Source: Parachlamydiales bacterium (GTDB lineage: Bacteria > Chlamydiota > Chlamydiia > Chlamydiales > JAJFMK01). Taken from it: 10,511 nt of DNA. This document shows positions 1 to 5,337 of this stretch, one piece after another. A model generated the notes under the pieces. That model worked only from the letters and a program-made list of their open reading frames with translations. It ran no database searches and was not told where the DNA came from. Made by a program: the position numbers and the translations under genes. The stretch lies in the NCBI GenBank assembly GCA_020050175.1, contig JAGVKY010000065.1, positions 1-10,511 on the forward strand. Reading direction: 5' to 3'. How positions within the stretch are numbered: position 1 is the stretch's first letter; each line of letters starts with the position of its first letter.

Positions 1-174
1 CATGAAGCAGATGTTTTGCAGCATGATTTTTTAAAAGCCCTTTTCCGCATGGATAAGGAACTTTCCTATTCCGAATTTGATCTATGGCAAAAAATTTGCA
101 CCTTGGTGGCAAGCCTTTCCAATCTCTCTGAGAAATTGGCTAACCGGGTGAGAATGACCCTTGATTTGAAATAG
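1..174 (+). CDS. DUF47 / PhoU-like phosphate transport accessory protein, C-terminal part
   Basis: The window opens inside this gene; 57 codons are present, ending in TAG at 172-174. The translation reads HDFLKALFRMDKELSYSEFD and ends with NLSEKLANRVRMTLDLK. This matches the end of the TIGR00153/DUF47 (PhoU-divergent) family, in which a helical segment is followed by a last helix of the form LADxAERVGxRLxxML, as in E. coli YkaA. Family members are all-alpha cytoplasmic proteins that are almost always encoded just upstream of a PiT phosphate permease and are thought to modulate it. That arrangement is seen here: the stop codon is four bases before the permease start, so the two are very likely one transcript and translationally coupled. 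The N-terminal three quarters lie outside the window, so the intactness of the gene cannot be judged. Confidence 0.82.
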   Translation, partial: HEADVLQHDFLKALFRMDKELSYSEFDLWQKICTLVASLSNLSEKLANRVRMTLDLK

Positions 175-178
175 ACGG

Positions 179-1606
179 ATGCTGACACCAGACAACTTAC
201 TTCTTGTCTTTCTCCTCATTGCTGGCTTTTACATGGCCTGGAGCATTGGGGCAAACGATGTGGCCAATGCGATGGGGACTAGCGTTGGATCGGGGGCTTT
301 GACCCTCCGTTCTGCCTTAGTTCTGGCTGCCATTTTTGAATTCACGGGGGCATTTTTCTTTGGATCTCGAGTGACTGAGACGATTCAAAGCGGCATTCTT
401 GTCCCCACCCTTTTTAATTTAAATCCCCATCTCTATGTCTATGGGATGCTTGCGTCTCTTCTTTCTGCAGGGGCCTGGCTTCAATTGGCCTCCTATTTTG
501 GCTGGCCTGTCTCAACAACCCACGCCATCATCGGATCGATCATCGGATTTGGGACGATATTGGGAGGGATTGAAGCGGTTGATTGGTCTTCTGTTGTTCT
601 GATTGTTTCAAGTTGGATCGTCTCCCCTCTTTTGGGAGGGCTCGCTTCTTACTACCTTTTTACTCTTGTCAAAGAGAAGATTTTCCTTTCTGCCGCCCCC
701 TTAGAACAGGCCAAAAAATGGGCTCCGTTTTTTTACGGAGGGGTCCTGCTTGTCCTTTCTTTGAGTCTATTACTCAGTTCTCACGACGAATTTTTATATG
801 ACCTTTCTTTGCCTCAAATTCTTCTTATCTGCTTTTTAATCAGTGTTTTAGGTGCAGGGATTTCGGCCCGTTGGGTCAAAAACATAGGTAAAGAAGAAGA
901 GCTTCCTAAACCCCCTCCTGAGTACCAGCCCGAGGCTTTAATTGGTTTAGGGAAGGTCGAAAAGCATCTCCTTAGGATTTCGGGACAAGCGACAGGCGAT
1001 CTCCAAGATAAGGTTTTTAACCTGCTGGGAGAGGTGCAAGAATTAGCTGCAGGGATCCGAAAAGTTCCCGTCGCCGATGTGATCCACTCCCAATTTCAGC
1101 ATGTCGAAAGGATCTTTTTAAAATTGCAGATTCTGACAGCTTGCCTCATGGCTTTTTCACACGGCTCCAATGATGTCGCTAATGCCATTGGCCCTCTTGT
1201 GGGTTCGGTTAATATCCTGCTCGAAGGGAGCCTCTCTCTCTCAACAGAGATACCTGCTTGGGCCCTTTTATTAGGAGGCGTAGGGATAGTGATTGGTTTG
1301 GCGACATGGGGATGGCGTGTCATTTTGACCATTGGTAAGAAAATTACCGAATTAACACCAACTCGGGGCTTTTCGGCTGAATTTGCCGCAGCCCTTACAG
1401 TTCTGCTTGCCTCCCGTATTGGACTCCCGATTAGCGCCACCCACACCCTCGTGGGAGCCGTCTTAGGGGTGGGACTTGCACGAGGTCTCGAAGCGATCAA
1501 CCTCACAGTCACCCGTGATATTCTGGCTTCTTGGGTGATCACTCTTCCCGTTTCAGCCATTCTCTCCGGCTTTTTTTTCTACATCATCCAAGCCGCCTTC
1601 GGCTAA
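179..1606 (+). CDS. PiT family inorganic phosphate permease
   Basis: A 475-residue inner-membrane carrier of the PiT family (PF01384), which takes up phosphate, usually as a metal-phosphate complex, driven by the ion gradient. Both inverted-repeat signatures are present: GANDVANA at residues 24-31 and its partner GSNDVANAIG at 329-338. Each is matched by a later THxxxG motif: GWPVSTTHAIIG around 108-119 and GLPISATHTLVG near residues 418-429. About ten hydrophobic segments flank a hydrophilic, probably cytoplasmic loop at roughly residues 230-310, rich in Lys, Glu and Pro, as is usual for bacterial PiT proteins. The length is normal and no key residue is missing. The ATG lies four bases after the DUF47 stop with only a weak ribosome binding site (ACGG), which fits translational coupling. 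The C. trachomatis homologue is the permease CT692. Substrate choice between phosphate and sulfate relatives is inferred from the signatures and the DUF47 partner. Confidence 0.95.
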   Translation: MLTPDNLLLVFLLIAGFYMAWSIGANDVANAMGTSVGSGALTLRSALVLAAIFEFTGAFFFGSRVTETIQSGILVPTLFNLNPHLYVYGMLASLLSAGAWLQLASYFGWPVSTTHAIIGSIIGFGTILGGIEAVDWSSVVLIVSSWIVSPLLGGLASYYLFTLVKEKIFLSAAPLEQAKKWAPFFYGGVLLVLSLSLLLSSHDEFLYDLSLPQILLICFLISVLGAGISARWVKNIGKEEELPKPPPEYQPEALIGLGKVEKHLLRISGQATGDLQDKVFNLLGEVQELAAGIRKVPVADVIHSQFQHVERIFLKLQILTACLMAFSHGSNDVANAIGPLVGSVNILLEGSLSLSTEIPAWALLLGGVGIVIGLATWGWRVILTIGKKITELTPTRGFSAEFAAALTVLLASRIGLPISATHTLVGAVLGVGLARGLEAINLTVTRDILASWVITLPVSAILSGFFFYIIQAAFG

Positions 1607-1632
1607 AAATAAACCACAGAGAACTAGAGAAC

Positions 1633-1685
1633 ACAGAGAGACTTCGCCTAATAGAACTAATTTTTACGAGACGGAGTCTCTCTGT
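1633..1685. repeat. 14-bp inverted repeat (stem-loop) between the permease and OTU genes
   Basis: The left arm ACAGAGAGACTTCG (1633-1646) pairs with the right arm CGGAGTCTCTCTGT (1672-1685) over 14 positions, with a single G-T wobble and a 25-base loop. It lies 26 bases after the permease stop. No T-run follows the right arm, so it is not a classical intrinsic terminator, though it may act as an mRNA 3' end or processing stem. The left arm belongs to a degenerate ACAGAGA-like repetition that begins at about 1613 (ACCACAGAGAAC), which suggests a dispersed intergenic repeat. Confidence 0.6.
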
Positions 1686-1714
1686 AGTTTAATCTAAATC
1701 AACCCAGAAAGAAG

Positions 1715-1743
1715 TTTCATTTTGAGCAATTTTTTGTTAAAAT
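1715..1743 (+). promoter_or_regulatory. Possible promoter of the OTU gene
   Basis: A TAAAAT hexamer at 1738-1743 lies in an AT-rich tract just before the ATG at 1753. The hexamer 17 bases upstream (TTTCAT, 1715-1720) is a poor -35. If this is the -10 element, transcription would start at about 1750, giving an almost leaderless message; no ribosome binding site is visible before the ATG, which agrees. This is weak evidence from one hexamer. Confidence 0.2.
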
Positions 1744-1752
1744 AATTGGTTT

Positions 1753-3483
1753 ATGGTTACTTTTGTCCACAACTACTTCGATCGATTTGATAAAGAATTA
1801 CTTTCTGTTCCTTTACAAAAATGTCATCACTATTTAGGAAGAATAATTAAGAGAGAGGTTGAGGGGCCCACAGTTCAAAAAGTGGCTGCTTTTGTTTTAA
1901 GTCTATTATTCTATTTGCCAGCGCTTTTATTGCATGGCGTTGGTCAGTTGCTGAGAAAAGAGAAAATTGAGCATGGAGAGCTCTATCGACGACAGATGGC
2001 CGGTCTCATCGAAAGATTTTTAGATGAGGCTAAAGCGGAAAAAGCCCTCGATCTCTGGACCTCTGCTGCAGAGAAGATGATGAAGGCGGGAATTGTTCAG
2101 CAGAGCTGCCGTGCGTCCATGATCTGGCCTGGTAGTGATGTCCGAGTATTTAACAGGCTTGAGTGGGAATTTGAAGGAGTTAAACTATCTACTCCAGATC
2201 CCCTGAATTGTTCTCCTCTACTTCTTAGAGAAAAGATGTTGAATGAGGAAGGGGTTAGAGCTGACCTTGAGAAATTAGGGCAGACCCTTAAGAATCAGTA
2301 TGAGATAGGTCGTCGCGATAGAACATTTGATGTCATCGAAAAATCTCTGAAAAAGGTATTGGTTGAGGGGGATTTTAATGAGGATGATTTTTTCGATCCC
2401 GTCACAGGCATTCTAATTTCTCAGCTAGTAACCATAGCGCTATTTAGAGAAGCTAAGTTAAATGATTCGAAAGAACTTTCTCTAGATGGACGAACATGGA
2501 TGAAGTTTGGAGAAATTGTCGATCCTTTGGTTCTAAATCGAGCCTTCGAACAAAATGTTTTTCCATCTCTCCATATTCCTTTACACCATGTCAATGCCCT
2601 CACAAGTCAATCTCAAGAGGATGAGCCCCTGATGATCAGTCAGCCCTATCGGTTGGCTAAAGCTTTACAGGCACTTTCTGAAGATGAGTATATCGGCTTA
2701 AAAGAGGATCTCCTAAAAAAGAGAAAGTCAAATTTTTATCTGCAAAAAGAACTAGGCGAGACCGCTTATTTCCTTTTGACCCATTATTTTGCTCCTCTTG
2801 GTCCCCTTTTATTTCCCGACAGAGAAGAAAAAAATCTTCCTCCAATGCGTCTAAATGAGGCTTTTCCTCCACTCGTTCAAAGAAAAAAAATTATTAGAGA
2901 GTCGGGCATTGCAGGAGGAAATTTGCATCGCGAAATCTACAAACTTTATGAAGTCGTCTATTCCTGGAGTTTAAGCGGCAGTTGTCTCCTTGCTGCTGTT
3001 TTGCAAGAAACAAGAGATATTTATGAGGAACCTAATGGCTATGAAGAGGTCGATCTTCTCCGTCAACAGATTGCAGATTATATTTGGAAGAGGCGGGCCG
3101 ATTATATCCCTTTGGTTGAAGTAAAGGAAAATTTATTAGATCTCAAAATACTTAAAGACGCCTGGGTACTGGCAGAGATTGACTCGCTGGAAGAAAAAGA
3201 GCGGGCCCTCTGGAATCGATTAGAAGAACTCAAAAAAAGAGAGACTTTCTTAAAAGCTATTGAGATGGAAGCCTTGAGTCAAATCTTAGGCCGCCCTCTA
3301 CATATTATTAGTCGCTATTCTCGCTCCTATGATGTGGATGAGGCATCGAACGCTATTCTTCCTCATGTAAAGTTTGGAGAGGATTTAGAGGCTGATCCGA
3401 TCCTTCTCTATGACAATAATGAACATTATCAGGTGCTTAAAAAAGTGGAAGAAATAGATTTTTTTGCTGAAGAAGAGGGATAA
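1753..3483 (+). CDS. Large protein with C-terminal OTU-like cysteine protease domain, candidate host-targeted deubiquitinase
   Basis: A 576-residue protein. Residues about 395-565 follow the OTU pattern: a nucleophile region SGSCLLAAV with Cys411, then LRQQIADYI as in the LRxxxxxxI helix, then EMEALSQILGRPLHII, and finally PILLYDNNEHYQVL with His558. OTU enzymes cleave ubiquitin chains, and chlamydial members (ChlaOTU) are described as secreted effectors. Two features are atypical: the Asp of the usual DGxC motif is Ser408, and the position two after the His, normally Asp or Asn, is Gln560, so activity is uncertain. Residues 44-64 form a hydrophobic stretch that could anchor the protein in a membrane. 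Residues 211-268 resemble a degenerate U-box. There is no Sec signal peptide, so export would have to be by type III secretion, which is inference. The spacer and stem-loop upstream and the lack of a close downstream gene suggest a single-gene transcript. The ATG at 1753 keeps the full conserved-looking N-terminus but has no clear ribosome binding site. Confidence 0.72.
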   Translation: MVTFVHNYFDRFDKELLSVPLQKCHHYLGRIIKREVEGPTVQKVAAFVLSLLFYLPALLLHGVGQLLRKEKIEHGELYRRQMAGLIERFLDEAKAEKALDLWTSAAEKMMKAGIVQQSCRASMIWPGSDVRVFNRLEWEFEGVKLSTPDPLNCSPLLLREKMLNEEGVRADLEKLGQTLKNQYEIGRRDRTFDVIEKSLKKVLVEGDFNEDDFFDPVTGILISQLVTIALFREAKLNDSKELSLDGRTWMKFGEIVDPLVLNRAFEQNVFPSLHIPLHHVNALTSQSQEDEPLMISQPYRLAKALQALSEDEYIGLKEDLLKKRKSNFYLQKELGETAYFLLTHYFAPLGPLLFPDREEKNLPPMRLNEAFPPLVQRKKIIRESGIAGGNLHREIYKLYEVVYSWSLSGSCLLAAVLQETRDIYEEPNGYEEVDLLRQQIADYIWKRRADYIPLVEVKENLLDLKILKDAWVLAEIDSLEEKERALWNRLEELKKRETFLKAIEMEALSQILGRPLHIISRYSRSYDVDEASNAILPHVKFGEDLEADPILLYDNNEHYQVLKKVEEIDFFAEEEG

Positions 3484-3510
3484 AAACCCCTCAGGAGAAA
3501 TCCAGAGGGG
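3482..3510 (-). terminator. Intrinsic terminator of the minus-strand operon
   Basis: CCCCTC (3487-3492) pairs with GAGGGG (3505-3510). Beyond an A-A mismatch the stem continues as GGA/TCC around a GAAA tetraloop (+ strand reading). On the minus strand the hairpin is followed by TTTTT (complement of 3482-3486), which makes it a terminator about 20 bases beyond the stop of the small secreted-protein gene. On the plus strand it follows the OTU gene stop at once but has no T-run, so at most it protects that mRNA end. Confidence 0.75.
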
Positions 3511-3530
3511 GCATTGAAAATTAAATGAGA

Positions 3531-3986
3531 TTATTCGTTTCCAACAGCAGAAAAGCCTGATTTGTTTTCAACAATAATCTCTGGGAGATGGCCATCTGAG
3601 GATGTGACTAAGAGGTGGCCCTCATCATCTTCTCCGACAACTTCGACACAAAATTTTGTGAAAAGGCTAGAGAGAGAAACACTATGTTCTTCATTTTCTT
3701 CGTCAGCTGCGAGAACAACATCTCCTAAATCAGCTCTAACATAAAGGACGACTTCTTCATATTCTTCAGATTTAATGACAGGAACTGAGTCACCATCTTT
3801 GCATTTGGCACAGCCGCAGTTGCATGAGGCTTCTGTGTAAATGCCTGTTCCTTCAATTTCATCGGTGAGAAGCCAAACTTTTTCGTCACTAGAGATCTCT
3901 ACCCGGAAGTATGGAAGATAATTTTCAGTTTCGTGGAATACGGGGCTAATTGGTAGAGCAAGGCTCATGAGTAGAGTGATAAGCAT
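3531..3986 (-). CDS. Small secreted acidic protein with CxCxCxxC cluster, function unknown
   Basis: I do not recognise this 151-residue protein. Residues 1-16 are hydrophobic (MLITLLMSLALPISPV) and look like a short signal peptide without a basic n-region, suggesting export to the periplasm or envelope. A cysteine cluster CNCGCAKC sits at residues 55-62, with one more Cys at 113. The rest is strongly acidic (EEYEE, DEENEE) and seems beta-rich. The cluster could form disulfides, as in the cysteine-rich envelope proteins of Chlamydiae, or bind a metal; the sequence does not decide. The ATG at 3986 is the only start in its frame, because an in-frame TAA lies 18 bases upstream. AGGGA about eight bases before it is an acceptable ribosome binding site. 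It begins 31 bases after the AmpG-like stop, so it is most likely the second gene of that operon. Confidence 0.7.
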   Translation of the reverse strand: MLITLLMSLALPISPVFHETENYLPYFRVEISSDEKVWLLTDEIEGTGIYTEASCNCGCAKCKDGDSVPVIKSEEYEEVVLYVRADLGDVVLAADEENEEHSVSLSSLFTKFCVEVVGEDDEGHLLVTSSDGHLPEIIVENKSGFSAVGNE

Positions 3987-4017
3987 GGAATTTTCCCTAT
4001 TTGTTTATAAAATGAGC

Positions 4018-5139
4018 CTAGATCTTAGGCATAGGGCGATGTGATGTCAACAACTGCATGGGGATAGCGAAAAATACGCCGCAAAGGGCCAGACACCCTA
4101 TAACAGAGAAAAAGAGGGGCCAGCCTAAAGCGGTTGCTAAAAAGCCGCTAAGACTGCCGACAAGGTTTCTTTTCAAGGAAAGGAGGGACCAAAGGAGGGC
4201 ATATTGGGTTGTTGCATAGACAGGGGTCACCTCCCTCCAAAGAGAGGCGATGAAGGCGGTGATGACAAGGCCTCCGGAAAAATGTTCGACACAAATGCAA
4301 GAAGCCAAAGAAAGAGGGGAATTTTCTAAAAATGAAAATAAAAAAAATGAGAGGGCATGCAAAATCCCAAATAAAATAAGTGGAGAAGGAATTTTTTTAA
4401 CCCAACCAGCTACGGCAACACCCAAAAGAGTAGCTGCCATCCCCAGTCCTTTAGACAACTCAGCGATTTCAACTTTAGAAAACCCAACTTCTAAAAAATA
4501 GGGACGGAGCATCGGATCGGCCAAGTCATCCCCTAGGCGATAAAAGAAGAGAAATAGAAAAAGGGGCCATCCTTTAACTAAAAGATTTTTCAATGGGTTG
4601 ATAAAAGAAAGGGGTTCTGGGGGCAGCGGAAGAATAGGTAATCGCTCTCTCCAGAGGAGGGGAAGAAAAAGGAGGGCGGCAATAGCAACATAGGCCAGTT
4701 CCCAACCTAATCCTTCTGCAAGGATAAGTGTACCGCCGCCAGCTAGCAGAAGACCCATCCTGTAACCCGAGACGACACTTGCAGACGCAGCCAACTGTCC
4801 GGTCGCTCGTGCCAGGACCACCTCGACTTGTACTCCAGCAAGGAAAAGCAGCCCCGTTGCAAAACTTAAAAGGGCGATCCAAGCGCCATTCGAAGGGAAA
4901 AAACCTACACCTAAGAGCGCTATAAAAGTTGCTAAAAGAGAAGTAAATAACCACCCCTCTCTTCGCTCACCTCGCCAAAATGGGGGGTCCAACCTATCAA
5001 TTAAAGGAGCCAAAAAAGGTTTTAAGGCAAAAGGTAAATGAAATAACGAGAGGAGTCCAATGGTGACAAGGTCAAACCCTGACTCCTTTAACCTCACGGT
5101 TAAGACCGATCCTATCAATGGCAAAGGGAGAGCCCCCAC
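4018..5139 (-). CDS. AmpG-like muropeptide permease (MFS, PAT family); true start probably at 5193
   Basis: A major facilitator of the AmpG/PAT type. AmpG imports anhydro-muropeptides from the periplasm for peptidoglycan recycling. Numbering from the GTG at 5139 (373 residues): GLLSLFHLPFALKPFLAPLIDR at about 28-49 matches the AmpG segment after helix 1; GYRMGLLLAGGG is at 125-136; FYRLGDDLADPM at 199-210 with YFLEVGFSKVEIAELSKG after it; EHFSGGL at 285-291; TQYALLWSLLSL at 311-322; LGWPLFF at 338-344. All are in family order. The usual QDxxxDAY motif reads QVEVVLAR at 104-111, losing both Asp residues, so the substrate may differ. The GTG start cuts helix 1 in half. The open frame continues upstream without a stop to 5209, and residues coded by 5140-5193 (reading FFRNWKN, then LFLASIGFV) supply the missing half, so the gene probably begins at the ATC at 5193-5191, giving 391 residues. 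It leads an operon with the small secreted protein. Confidence 0.85.
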   Translation of the reverse strand: MGALPLPLIGSVLTVRLKESGFDLVTIGLLSLFHLPFALKPFLAPLIDRLDPPFWRGERREGWLFTSLLATFIALLGVGFFPSNGAWIALLSFATGLLFLAGVQVEVVLARATGQLAASASVVSGYRMGLLLAGGGTLILAEGLGWELAYVAIAALLFLPLLWRERLPILPLPPEPLSFINPLKNLLVKGWPLFLFLFFYRLGDDLADPMLRPYFLEVGFSKVEIAELSKGLGMAATLLGVAVAGWVKKIPSPLILFGILHALSFFLFSFLENSPLSLASCICVEHFSGGLVITAFIASLWREVTPVYATTQYALLWSLLSLKRNLVGSLSGFLATALGWPLFFSVIGCLALCGVFFAIPMQLLTSHRPMPKI

Positions 5140-5193
5140 AAAACCGATAGAAGCTAAAAATAAATGTGTGTTTTTCCAGTTTCTAAAGAAGAT
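5140..5193 (-). other. Probable N-terminal extension of the AmpG-like permease with ATC start
   Basis: These 18 codons are in frame with, and directly upstream of, the GTG at 5139. They encode a short basic, aromatic stretch followed by LFLASIGF, which joins with GALPLPLIGSVL to make one complete first membrane helix, as AmpG proteins need. Codons in this stretch include no ATG, GTG or TTG. The ATC at 5193-5191 stands three bases after GAGGAG and would give a typical family N-terminus (M/I-FFRNWKN). A one-base difference from ATG, through real drift or sequencing error, is possible. Confidence 0.55.
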
Positions 5194-5196
5194 GAG

Positions 5197-5237
5197 CTCC
5201 TCAGTTGGTTAACGTTTTTTCTGGTAGATCAATTATA
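5197..5237 (-). promoter_or_regulatory. TATAAT box and GAGGAG ribosome binding site of the AmpG-like operon
   Basis: On the minus strand a perfect TATAAT lies at 5237-5232 and a GAGGAG at 5202-5197. Transcription from this -10 would begin at about 5225, giving a leader of about 30 bases to the ATC at 5193 with the ribosome binding site in the right zone. A TTGGAA occurs upstream, but with only 14 bases of spacing, so no good -35 is seen. The agreement of both elements supports the upstream start rather than the GTG at 5139, which has no ribosome binding site. Confidence 0.45.
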
Positions 5238-5337
5238 CCTTCCTTTTGCTTTTCCAATGAGGTCTTTTCACAAGAAATATAGGGGGGGTCAATGGAATAT
5301 TGACAAAACAGAAAAAGTTAGTGATCATCGCTTGCTT

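Noticed and set aside
1096..1560. 154-codon open frame on the minus strand inside the permease gene
   Set aside because: It lies wholly within a well-supported PiT gene, its product has no recognisable motif, and it is best explained as an antisense shadow.
1591..1604. AGCCG-CCTT-CGGCT mini-hairpin at the permease stop codon as a terminator
   Set aside because: Only five base pairs, within the coding end, and followed by AAAAAT and not by a T-run.
4574..4954. 126-codon minus-strand frame overlapping the AmpG-like gene
   Set aside because: It is out of frame with strongly conserved AmpG blocks and its Cys/Arg/Ser-rich product looks like shifted-frame translation.
5300..5328. TTGACA at 5300-5305 as a -35 of the autotransporter promoter
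   Set aside because: No acceptable -10 lies 15-19 bases downstream (the best are TGATCA and GATCAT), and the start would fall within a few bases of the ATG.
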